Assembly (NCBI RefSeq): GCF_015706575.1 | Contig: NW_024037057.1 | Location: 496,001-560,000 of the forward strand | Length of the DNA: 64,000 nt | From: Patiria miniata | Taxonomy: Eukaryota > Echinodermata > Asteroidea > Valvatida > Asterinidae | Reading direction: 5' to 3' | Part shown: positions 1-12,400 of the stretch, in pieces | How positions within the stretch are numbered: position 1 is the first letter of the stretch | Layout: the number at the start of each line of letters is the position of its first letter | Notes under the pieces: generated by a model | Seen by the model: the letters and a program-made list of their open reading frames with translations, nothing else | The model's database searches: none | Told to the model about the DNA's origin: nothing | Made by a program: the position numbers and the translations under genes

Positions 1-320
1 CATAGAAGAATCTCGTTAATGTGTTAGTTAGTAATTTTAAACATGCAACAAGGCCTCCCAAACAAATTAAGTGCTGTACACATATAATAATTGGGCGTAG
101 AACCTCTGAAAAGAAGACTAGGCCAGCCTAGAGCGTCGCTGGTACCCTTTGATGCAAACTAATTAATACTTATATGTTCTCTATCCTTGCACACAGCCTG
201 ACCTCATAACGTCCATGACTTTTAAGAACGTACCATTACTGAAGTCAAGTCAATCAGTCAGTCAATTAATGAAATTGGACCAGCAATAGTTGACTTGTAG
301 GAAGTATTCAGAAACGCACA
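1..320 (-). other. 3' UTR / downstream flank of the SLC18B1-like gene
   Basis: Sequence beyond the stop codon. Homology with the flank of copy C runs to about position 250 and then fades. No clear AATAAA signal was seen on the minus strand. Nothing else recognised. Confidence 0.5.
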
Positions 321-405
321 TCACACATCACTTGAAATAAGTGGCTTCTGTTCCTCGTTAGTTGTGTTAGCCTCCATCTCAAGCCGTGATCTCGGGACCC
401 GTCTC
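321..405 (-). CDS. SLC18B1-like exon 13 (cytosolic tail, stop)
   Basis: 85 bp, acceptor CTTACAG|G, stop TGA at 321-323. Encodes 27 tail residues ending in EEQKPLISSDV. EQKPLI fits the acidic dileucine sorting pattern [DE]xxxL[LI], consistent with a vesicle-membrane carrier. It is too short to stand out as a reading frame; the phase match and conservation in copy C (55593-55677) support it. Confidence 0.85.
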
Positions 406-3400
406 CTGTAAGGTCACACAATATGAAATGCTTACCTGTTAACAGTACATGGTTGGTAAAAAAAGAGTAATCCCAAATGCTGCCCACTATTGTTGAATAA
501 ATGTCCTATGTAGCGCGCAAGATCAAGGATGTGAAAGCCCAGGTAGTGAACTTTGTCGTAGTAAAGAATCATTCAAATCCTTCATGTTCTTTACCGGTTA
601 TGGATTTTCAAACACAAACACGGTTTTATAATTTGTCCAACGATCACAATAAAATAAGTGATACAATTATTTCAGCAAAACAAAGAGCCAGATTACATAT
701 GAAACAAAATCAGAAAACTCTCATAACCATGATAACTGGCACTTATCATAACCTTTATTTAAACACCTTCTGTGTCCAATGTTAAAACATCATAACAAGA
801 GTTTATCGTCTTGTTCTGCCTTCTACTGTACCACCGGGTGCCCCGGAGACTTATGGGATTGTTTTGATACTTGGACAAAAATACACGAGTGTTGTGAATG
901 ATTGTTTAACTTGACGAAAGCTTATTAATTTTAGGAGTACCAGGTCTCGAGTAACTTAATATAATGTACATAGCGACTCAACCAAGACTAAACTCCTTCG
1001 TTCAGTTCTATTAATTATGCAGCTAATAAGGGCGCTTCTTTTATTACAGTGTACTCACCCTTTGCCACAGCGATACTCCCAGACTCCAAACAGACACACC
1101 ACGATCATGACAATGATTAAAACCCCAGCTAAAACTGTAGTTGCGAAAGCAAATCCATAGATCTCCGTCAGGGCGCCCCCAAGCAAGGGCCCTATCAAAG
1201 TCCTGTCCACAAGAGAAATGTTGCAGTTGAAAGGAGCAACTACGTTGGGAGTATGTACCTTCCCCTACAGCAGCAATATTAAAACTAGACTTATGTTTGT
1301 GGACAAACACAGGGCTGTTTCGGTAACTTTTTGTGACACGTGACATGTAAAGTTTCAAGTATATGTTCCATCAAGCAAGAAACTGTTCAACTGAGCACTA
1401 CGTTCTGTTTATAATAAATGGTGGCATATAATATGTGATTCCATTCTCATAGGGCTTTGAATTATGACGTCACATGTCACGTGATGACGTCATGATGAAT
1501 TCACATAAAGTTCCATCTATAACTATAATATTATGGTAAAGAAGAACTTAGCCAGATTATACATCGTTGAATGCAAGTTCACATCTTTCACCAATTTTAA
1601 ATTACAAGGCACTTCAGGTTTCAACCAGAAAAAAAGGGTCACGTGATTTTGCATCTATCAATTCCCGCAAAAATCATGTTCAGGTCTCTCACGGTTGATT
1701 TTATATTGATTTTTAAAGATTAAATCTATTAATCTTTAACGAGACGTCACGTAACCCATGATGACGTCATCATGACGTCACTGCAATTTTCATCTATAAC
1801 ACATCCCGGTCTAGGTACATACTAACTTTGAATACAATCATACCTGTAGTTCTGTAGATATTGGCCTTGAAAATATGCACATTTGATATGACGTCACATG
1901 TCACGTGATGACTAAATCATGACTTCATTTAAATTTTCATCTAAAACACATCCCAGTTTAGGTGCATACCAAATTTCAACCCAATCAGACCTGTAGTTCT
2001 GTAGATATTGCTTCATGCAGTTAAAGGTTGTTCAAAACGGTTAGAATATTCCCTAAAGTATAATTTTATCAAATGATGTCACTTGCCCTGCAATGACGTC
2101 ATCCTTAAGACCCTTCTCAATGCACATTTTGTCATTGTGATTTTGGTTTGAACCAAGTTTAATGTCAATCCGATGAAAGAAAGTGTGCAATTTTTGGAAG
2201 CAGAATAAAATTATAAATATCTAAAAATTATAAAAACCAAACGATGACGTCATCGTGACGTCACTATAAACTTTGTATACTAGTACCATTATTTACTTAC
2301 CCACTAAGTTTCATGACAGTCAGACCTTTTCTTATGTGTATTCTGAAAAATCGCATTTTTATGACGTCATAATGGTGTCAGATTTGTGCAAATACCTTTT
2401 ACCTAACAGACCAAATACCCAAAGAATTTTGAATTTTGCATGTTACGTTCATGAGATATGGCGAAAAGGCCAACAACTTCAAATATTCATATAAAATCTC
2501 CGGATGACGTCATCATGGCGTCACCTATTTTTTTTTTTACCTATACCACATCCCGGTCTAGCCACATACCAAGTTTCAACCCAATCAGACTTACAGTTCT
2601 GTAGATATAGGACCTCATAATATTCAAGTAAATTTTCAAAAATCAATCAAAAAATTAGGTGATGACGTCATCATGACGTCATAGTTTTGGCATAATTTTT
2701 TGTATGAGGGTCTTTCTTCGCTGTAACATTGATGACGATTCCAGATCGCCAAGTTATAGAAATGGTAACTTGAAAACGTGTACAAAGTCAATAGGCTAAC
2801 ACGTGTACAAAGTTAACAGGCTAAAAAAAAAATCCCACTGCAGAAAAATTGCACCTTTAAATTTGTAATTTGCCTTTGAACTGAAACATTTTTATAAAAT
2901 ATTACTTGATATTCTGACCCTTAGGAATATGTTCAATCGAATGACAGCGCGAAAAAAAACACGATTTCTCTTTCCTTTTCATAGTAATTCTCGGCTGAAG
3001 TTCAGAATTACTCAGTAAGATATCAGTGTTGTATAGGAAAAGACTTGTGGAAAATCCCACTGCAGAAAAACTGCACCTTTAAATACGTAACATAGGGCTT
3101 TTCTACGGAAGTGTATTGAGGACATGACCAAAAAAAAAATTCCGGCCCTCTATTTCGCCCGGGCGGATTACTATTTCGCCTAGGCGGATTACTAATTCGC
3201 CCGGGCGGATTACTAATTCGCCCAGGCGAATTACTAATTCGCCCGGGCGAATTACTATGTCGCCCGGACGGATTACTAATTCGCCCGGGCGAATAAGTAG
3301 TCTGCCCGGCCGGGAGAATTAGTAATCTGCCCTGGGCGAATTAGTAATCCGCCCTGGCGGAATAGTAGAGGGCCTAAAAAATATTTGCGGTCATGTCCTC

Positions 3401-6400
3401 AATACGCTTCCGTACTTTTCGGCATTATGATCTTTTATTATACGTCCCCGACTATGCGCATGCATGAACATTAAATCCGTCAAAGTTATTCGAAAATCGG
3501 CTAAAAAGGTCACTGTGATGTGGACAGGATTTGACCTCGGCAACACGTGCTCTGCAGGCTGACTGACACACGATGTATGTGCGTAACGTACGTGTATGTA
3601 CATAAAGACGTTCTGTGCATGTTTTAGAGCAGAGGTATTGTCAACCTGAAGTTTTAAGCATGCGCAGGGCATGTCCGAGTTCGCTTATTGCCTCAAAGCT
3701 TTGAAATGTTTTAGACCTACCCTTAAATCGACAATTAAAGTAAAAACTAAAAATAAAAAATGCCATGGTTGATTTTTAAGGAATTTTCAAATGAAAAAGG
3801 TTTTTTTCGTTATAACTTCCGGTCTGATGACGTCATTCGCCTAAAACTTCGCACACGTCTTAGGTGGGTCAAGGTTATCAAATACACCAATATTTAGGCG
3901 ATTCCGACAAACTTCGCCACATAAATCGATTCAAAATACATTTTTAAAAAAATTCAAATTGTCGCTAGAGGGCGCTCGAAGATTGCATGACGTCATTGGT
4001 AGATGATTTGAAGAATACTTTTAGCCAAGAGACTACCAGCGTTAAAAGCAAGTTCATATCTATTACCATTTAAAAAAAAAAGCCACTTCCGGTTTTGGCC
4101 TTTTTCTACCGGAAGCAAGGGTCACGTGATTTCACGCACACTAAATGAAATAAAGACCTCAACCTACTCTACCACTTGCCGGTAACAGAATGCTGCGGAC
4201 GCGTACGGTTGATTTCTTATGCATTTTTAAATATTAAAAGTGTCACAATTTAATTGCCTACAAATACACACGGATGACGTCATCATGAAGTCATCATTAC
4301 ACAAATGTTGTTTGAATTAGGGTCTTTGCTTGGACAAAGATTAGTGCAAATGAACTACTGGCAAAGAGTTAAAAATGCCCTTTGAAAATCGACATTTTTT
4401 TTTTATTTCTGTGTACAAAGTCTATGGGAAAAATTAAATATTCAAAATTCTATAATAAATTAGTCGATGACGTCACAATGACGTAAATCTTCGGCACACA
4501 ACTTCAGATGCTGGTCTAAGGGTGTGCCAAGTATAACGTTAATCGGATTGATTTTATTGCCCAAAGTGCCTTCCACTGTAAAAACGTGTACAAATGCCAT
4601 GAGGAATGGCTGAAAAAGAGGGGGGGGGAAATTAACGAAAACAAAGGCTGTTTCGGCAAAAGTGCCGAAACAGCCAAAAAGAAAAAAAAACACAAAAAAA
4701 ACACTTTAACGAAAACAAAGGTCTTTGCTTGAACAAAGATTAGTGCAAATGAACTACTGGTAAAGAGTTAAAAATGCCCTTTGAAAATCGACAATTTTTT
4801 TTTTTATTTCTGTGTACAAAGTCTAAGGGAAAAATTAAATATTCAAAATTCTATAATAAATTAGTCGATGACGTCACCATGACGTAAATCTTCGGCACAC
4901 AACTTCAGATGCTGGTCTAAGGGTGTGCCAATTATAACGTTAATCGGATTGATTTTATTGCCCAAAGTGCCTTCCACTGTAAAAACGTGTACAAAAGCCA
5001 TGAGGAATGGCTGAAAAAAAGGAAAAAAAAAAACATTAACGAAAACAAAGGCTGTTTCGGCAAAAGTGCCGAAACAGCCAATAATCATCGAAAGTATCAG
5101 CATCAGCGACAGTAAAACAGTGATAGGCAGCAGCAGCATTATCACAAGCATCACAAGTAACAGAGATCGCACTGACTGCAGCAGCAACCAAAACAATTTT
5201 ATTTATTTTCAATTGTTATTAGTATAAGTGTATTTACCTGATAGAATTCAGCCTATTGTATGTACATATTAATGTATTAGCTTAATTTGTAATTACGGGT
5301 TCCAGGTCTTGTACAAACATATGCTTTTTACCTGCATCCCTCGTATCATTCTTTGTCATTCTTTATATAGTTTCCTGTTTATTATGTTGTTTGTGCTATG
5401 ATATGAATAAATAAACCATAACCATAACCATAACCATAACCAACAACTACAACATTAACAGAAAACAAACACAAACATATTGGGATTATCCGGATTATCT
5501 GCAGAAACCAATCAGCAAACGTACCCGACAAAAAATGCACCCGTCCAGACGCCAGATAGTATGGACGACAACCCAAGGTTGGTAGGAATACCATACCATC
5601 TGTTGAGGTAAATTAATGACAAAAAGCGTCAATAAGATAACCCTGTATATATTCATGAATGTTTTTGTATGTGGGAAGTCCAACACAATAAATGGAGGCT
5701 CAACCTCAAGGCACAGCCTGTTTAATTTAGCATTATTTCTTAACAAAATCGCTTTATATTCTATTGAAAGCACAAATACTATATCAAAAGAAATTGACAA
5801 TAACTGTAACTAGTATTATGTAACAAATGGGGCACTCTCTTAAAGTGACGCCACGAATATTGAATATGTTTTTTACTACAATCTACAAAATGAATACAAT
5901 TATTGTTATTGGAGTGGTAAGATGGATGACAGTGACTGCACTTCTAACAGCCAATGGACTATACAGATTGTGTTTTATGGAGATCAGTGGCACTTACTCT
6001 GCAGAGCTGAACATGTCCACAAACGTCGGCATAACGATCAAGCTAATCATTATGGTGCCAGTGGGAATGACAAGAATAACAAGCAGCTTGGAGCTGTAGA
6101 AGCAAAAACATCATCGGTTGTAGTTTCAAAGAACACCTAAAATAAGTCTTCAGCATCTTTACGCACAGTCATGGACTACAACTAGACGAAAACATGTTGC
6201 CTGTTTTGGACTGATACATTATACTTTTTTGAATATTTATTTATACCGTTTTAGGAAATAATGCGATACGGTTACGGAACGTTTCCCTAAATTGTGAAAG
6301 ACAATAAGCGTAACAGGTTTTAACATTTTTGAGAGATAATGGCAGACACATACGGAGGGCACTATTAGGTTTGTTTGAACTCTTGTGTACATTGTATATT

Positions 6401-9400
6401 CACCGAAATTTACCAAAAAAAGAATAGCGCCCTCCTATTGTGCCCGCCATAATTTCCAAAAGGCTAAAGGAGATGGCGTTAACTACTGATTTTACTTACG
6501 AGTGTATGTTCAGCAATGGCGACGGTCCGAGGAATAGGAAGAAAAGTGCGCTGCCAAATGCTCCGAGGACGATCATAATTCGTGTGGCTTTCTGAAACCA
6601 GTAAAATCCACATGTTCTAATAGGACCAACTTAATAGTAAATAATCTTTAACCCTAAAGGGGCCGGGCCGGAATCCGACCCCCCTCAACTTTTTTTTCCG
6701 CGATAGCTTTCAAGAAAACAAATTTCGCGATCCAAGCTGTTTCGACTTTTGTAGCCTCGGGCCTTGCGCATCTTTGATACCAAAAACATAACATTCAGAC
6801 CACTGGTTGCTGCGCAGCGAAAAAAATTCCGGTGAAAACTGAATTTCACAATGTATACGTTGTGCACACAGAGCAGAATTACCATTCATGCATGTGACTG
6901 ATTAATTAGCCATAATTCCAAACCCCTTTAACCTATACTCATGAAATTTCTTGCGTATGTTCATGAATAGTTGTTCTATGCACGTACCGAGTTTCATAAT
7001 TTGTTGTAGTCGATGGCCAAGATCTTAGTGGGAGGGGGGGGGGGGATCCCCCGGCTGTGAGATGGTAAAAATAACCCGGCCCTTTTAGGGTCAAACGAGG
7101 CAAAGAAGTGGCGGTTCTAGGGGGGGGGGGCTATTTTTGCCCACAATTTAGATTTAAGGTCATTCAACTTAACAAGACCGCGACATAATCAAATGGCGAT
7201 CATTGTGATTTTACGGGCTCCTATTTAGTTTTGGTCAAGTACATGTACTTTGAGTCAAGAGTGTGTTTATAATTCCAAAACAACTTCTTCATAATTTCAA
7301 AACAATTTCATACATTGTACATTTGGATTGCGCTTGCGCACAGTAGGGGGTTAAAACCACTGCGTATGTCATGTACGTATGGGGAGGGAGTCTAAAAACT
7401 CAGTATTTTGTGCGTATGTGCTTTATGGACGGTCCAGTTTATTCATAGAAACATGCCACAACCTTTACGCTATAATTGACGACCAATGGAAAAACTGGCA
7501 TCAAGCAATGAAAGCATTTTTTTTCTAAACGTCCTTGTGCTATTTTCGTAACACAAGGGCAGATTGATTCGATCCACTGGTTCAGCTGACCTTTCGATCT
7601 TGGTATTGTAGTCAGAGCAGAGCCAGATGTTCGCACGGTGGGATACAAGCCATTCCGACAAAATTGTCTAGCCCCCCCCAAAAAAAAAAAAAAAATATAT
7701 ATATTCCATAACAAAATTTAAAAATTGCACACGCCAAATGTAAGAATGTGACGTACATGCGAACGGTCTCTCCCTAGATAAATAGTCGTGAGAAGGGTGC
7801 ATTTGTATACTTTTAGTTAATATATATGCCTGATTGTAGGATTTTATCAGCGCTACCCATTGGAGATTTTTAACCCTCAGAGAGGTAATGAGCATAAAAC
7901 ACCCCACATCTATATAGCCCCGCCCTTGCTCTCACGTACCTTTGCGTCCGCAACAGCTCCCCAAATAACGGAGAAAATTGCGTATGGTAAACCGAAACTT
8001 AGAAAGAGTAAGCTGATCTGCATCACAGTGAAATCAAGCTGTAGAAAAGAAACAAAAGAAAATCGCAAAACTACCAAAAAAGTGTATAATATTTTGACAG
8101 TAAGGGAATTGCTAAGTGGGTAAATATTACGTAAACAAACCCACCGCATTATTAATACATGTACATTGAATATCCATGCATGGCCGATTTATAGAACCAT
8201 GACATCGGTTGTGCATGCGCTACCTGCTTTATGGGTGCATTATGCATTTTGATTACCATACAAACGTACCTTTTTCAAATAAACCGCTAACGTTGGGTCG
8301 ATGGATGCGAAGCAAGTCGCTGCCACAGCAACAGCCAGGAAGGCCACCCAAATAGCCGGTATGCTCAGAACTCGAATCATTGGACCAGACTCTTCTTTTT
8401 TGTTTCCTGATGACAAAAGAACCAATATAACCAAGTGCAACCTATTTCAAGACCATACATTTATTCGTTTTGCCAAAGCAAGATCTATGCAAACATGTTT
8501 ATCGCCCTGACTTTTTGAAACAATTAATACATTTTAGGCGAAATCATTGGATCTAGGGGCAGTGGCGTAGCCAGGAATTGTTCAGTGTGTGTGTGTGTGG
8601 GGGGGGGGGGGGCGCTGGGGGGCTGGAACATTTCTTGGGGGGGGGGGGGGCGTCATGTTGATCAATGACTTTTTTTTAGAAACTCAAAATCTCAGTGGGG
8701 GGGGGGGGGGGCACTGGGGGGCGACAAGGTTTCGTGGGGGGGGGGCTGTCCCCCCACGCCCCCCCCCCCCTTGGCTACGCCACTGTCTAGGGGGAAACTC
8801 ACCTGTCTGAGGCAATAAGAAGAAATTGACGACATCTATTGCTAGAACAACCCCGCCCAGGACAAAGAACGGAAGCCTGAAGCCGTCAGCCTAGAGCCAA
8901 AAAAATAATATTAAATAAACTATTAATGCTATAATAGGGCGACTTTCCCTAGACTTGTGCACAAACCTAAACCGTCACCTAGCCCAGGTTTACCTTATCC
9001 TTTCTCCACGAAAAATCTGTACTTTTACTAATTGGACAAGGAGGAATCGATGTACATGTAGATGGTTTGCGACAAAACAATCCTTGTCCGAAGGGGCGAC
9101 ACCAAATTGTCGCCACAATAAGGCGTGTCGCCCTAATCCGGACGCGACTTGAAAAAAAAAAATGTCGCCCGTTTGCGGGATTCTGTAAATTACAACTACT
9201 ACTAATAATAATAATAACTATTTCAACAAGTGTTTTCTTTTTCATTACAGATAACCGGCTTGCTCGTTGACCTTGTTTTGTTGGACGAGAAATTAGCATA
9301 AATCGTCTCTGAGGGATTGAGGGCGCTGTATTAATTAAACGACGCCATTTTGGAGCGTACAAGTTAATTTTAAATACAAAACGTTTGTTAACAATCAAGC

Positions 9401-12400
9401 AATCTAGTTAATCGTATGAAAAACCAATAAGTTTTCTTTATCGTTTGTAGCCTGGAATTGGCGTCCAATGAGAACAACATGGTCAATAATTAGATGACAA
9501 AATAATAAACTCAATATTGAGTTTGTCCTCCACCGGTTTATATTTTATTTAAAAAGAATGAGCATTGTAAATGCGTACATACATCATAAAGCACACCACC
9601 AATTGCTGGTCCGATTGCAAATGCCAGCCCTCCTGCCATCTCGACCAAGCTCTGTTTACAAACATGTTTACAAACGTGTAAATAATGCAGTGATCTCACA
9701 CCGATCTTATGCACTAATCTAACACTGATCTGAGACCCATATTATACTGATCTCACGCCAATCTCACACTAAAATAACATCAATATTGCACTGATCTCAC
9801 ACTAATTTTACACCTGTATTGCACAAATTAACACCGACTACTTCACACCGACAACACATGAACCCCACGTATTTCTCACGCGCATGATCTCGTCTCACGC
9901 ATCTCATAAACACCGTTTCACATGAATCGCACACCAGTCCGACACCGATCTCACTCTTGATTTCACACATTACCCACTGACACAACATCAATTTCTTTGT
10001 CAGTTTTTACACCAGTTTATACTGATCTAGCACCACAACTATATAGGTCACAGACAGATCTGTCCACGCATTTCCAGCGATTTACCACTGTTGTTCCGAC
10101 GTTCTCGGGAAAGTTAAACGCCACAATGGCCGATGACGCAGTAAGTGTGGCCGACGTGCCAAGCCCTTCCAAGAGCCTTATGGCGAAGCTGAACGCAGTG
10201 AAAGTTGCGTAGGTTGGCATGTCAATAACAAACCTGTCAAGCAAAGTGTCAATAGATGATTGATTCGCAATAAAGGACCGATTATAAATCATCGAAGTGC
10301 ATAAATCAAGCAGAACCGCCCACCTACGGCTTAAATCGTCCCACTTAGCAGCAAAGAGCTTTTAAATGTTCCACCAAGAAATTGCTCACCCAAACAAGAT
10401 ATTGCATCCACCTGTGACGAACGCTCCTGCCAGAAAAATGAAACGAGCTCCAAAAACAGGAATCTAGACAGAAAAATACAAACAAAATTGCTCGTTTATT
10501 TAAAAAAAAAGCTACAAAACTCAAAACGTTCATTAAAAAAAGCTACAAAACCTCAAAAATAGTTTGTGCCCTGTCAGATACTTTGAATTCACTTACATAA
10601 TTCACTTACTAGATTTTCGTGGAGAAAGGATAAGGTAAACCTGGGCTAGGTGACGGTTTAGGTTTGTGCACAAGTCTAGGGAAAGTCGCCCTATTATAGC
10701 ATTAATAGTTTATTTAATATTATTTTTTGGCTCTAGGCTGGCGGCTTCAGGCTTCCGTTCTTTGTCCTGGGCGGGGTTGTTCTAGCAATAGATGTCGTCA
10801 ATTTCTTCTTATTGCCTCAGACAGGTGAGTTTCCCCTAGACAGTGGCGTAGCCAAGGGGGGGGGGGGGCGTGGGGGGGGGACAGCCCCCCCCCCCCCCCC
10901 CCCCACGAAACCTTGTCGCCCCCATGCCCCCCCCCCCACTGAGATTTTGAGTTTCTAAAAAAAAGTCATTGATCAACATGACGCCCCCCCCCCCCAAGAA
11001 ATGTTCCAGCCCCCCAGCGCCCCCCCCCCCCCCACACACACACACACTGAACAATTCCTGGCTACGCCACTGCCCCTAGATCCAATGATTTCGCCTAAAA
11101 TGTATTAATTGTTTCAAAAAGTCAGGGCGATAAACATGTTTGCATAGATCTTGCTTTGGCAAAACGAATAAATGTATGGTCTTGAAATAGGTTGCACTTG
11201 GTTATATTGGTTCTTTTGTCATCAGGAAACAAAAAAGAAGAGTCTGGTCCAATGATTCGAGTTCTGAGCATACGGCTATTTGGGTGGCCTTCCTGGCTGT
11301 TGCTGTGGCAGCGACTTGCTTCGCATCCATCGACCCAACGTTAGCGGTTTATTTGAAAAAGGTACGTTTGTATGGTAATCAAAATGCATAATGCACCCAT
11401 AAAGCAGGTAGCGCATGCACAACCGATGTCATGGTTCTATAAATCGGCCATGCATGGATATTCAATGTACATGTATTAATAATGCGGTGGGTTTGTTTAC
11501 GTAATATTTACCCACTTAGCAATTCCCTTACTGTCAAAATATTATACACTTGTTTGGTAGTTTTGCGATTTTCTTTTGTTTCTTTTCTACAGCTTGATTT
11601 CACTGTGATGCAGATCAGCTTACTCTTTCTAAGTTTCGGTTTACCATACGCAATTTTCTCCGTTATTTGGGGAGCTGTTGCGGACGCAAAGGTACGTGAG
11701 AGCAAGGGCGGGGCTATATAGATGTGGGGTGTTTTATGCTCATTACCTCTCTGAGGGTTAAAAATCTCCAATGGGTAGCGCTGATAAAATCCTACAATCA
11801 GGCATATATATTAACTAAAAGTATACAAATGCACCCTTCTCACGACTATTTATCTAGGGAGAGACCGTTCGCATGTACGTCACATTCTTACATTTGGCGT
11901 GTGCAATTTTTAAATTTTGTTATGGAATATATATATTTTTTTTTTTGGGGGGGGGGGCTAGACAATTTTGTCGGAATGGCTTTGTATCCCACCGTGCGAA
12001 CATCTGGCTCTGCTCTGACTACAATACCAAGATCGAAAGGTCAGCTGAACCAGTGGATCGAATCAATCTGCCCTTGTGTTACGAAAATAGCACAAGGACG
12101 TTTAGAAAAAAAATGCTTTCATTGCTTGATGCCAGTTTTTCCATTGGTCGTCAATTATAGCGTAAAGGTTGTGGCATGTTTCTATGAATAAACTGGACCG
12201 TCCATAAAGCACATACGCACAAAATACTGAGTTTTTAGACTCCCTCCCCATACGTACATGACATACGCAGTGGTTTTAACCCCCTACTGTGCGCAAGCGC
12301 AATCCAAATGTACAATGTATGAAATTGTTTTGAAATTATGAAGAAGTTGTTTTGGAATTATAAACACACTCTTGACTCAAAGTACATGTACTTGACCAAA

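Larger units (their letters stand above)
4784..9018. repeat. Arm A of a 4.2-kb inverted duplication
   Basis: Near-identical in reverse complement to 10611-14848. Boundaries were read directly: outer edge at AAAATCGACAA, inner edge at CCACGAAAAATCT. It contains exons 6-11 of the transporter with their introns, a 226-bp hAT MITE, a 439-bp piggyBac-like MITE and a CATAAC-tailed retroposon. Differences from arm B are a few substitutions, one exon deletion and homopolymer lengths. Confidence 0.9.

Noticed and set aside
5411..5445. Telomere-like (CATAAC)n / (GGTTAT)n repeat
   Set aside because: Only about four units, not the TTAGGG unit, and sits at the 3' end of a retroposon.
8589..8810. Glycine/proline-rich 73-codon frame
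   Set aside because: Arises from G-runs of the hAT MITE.
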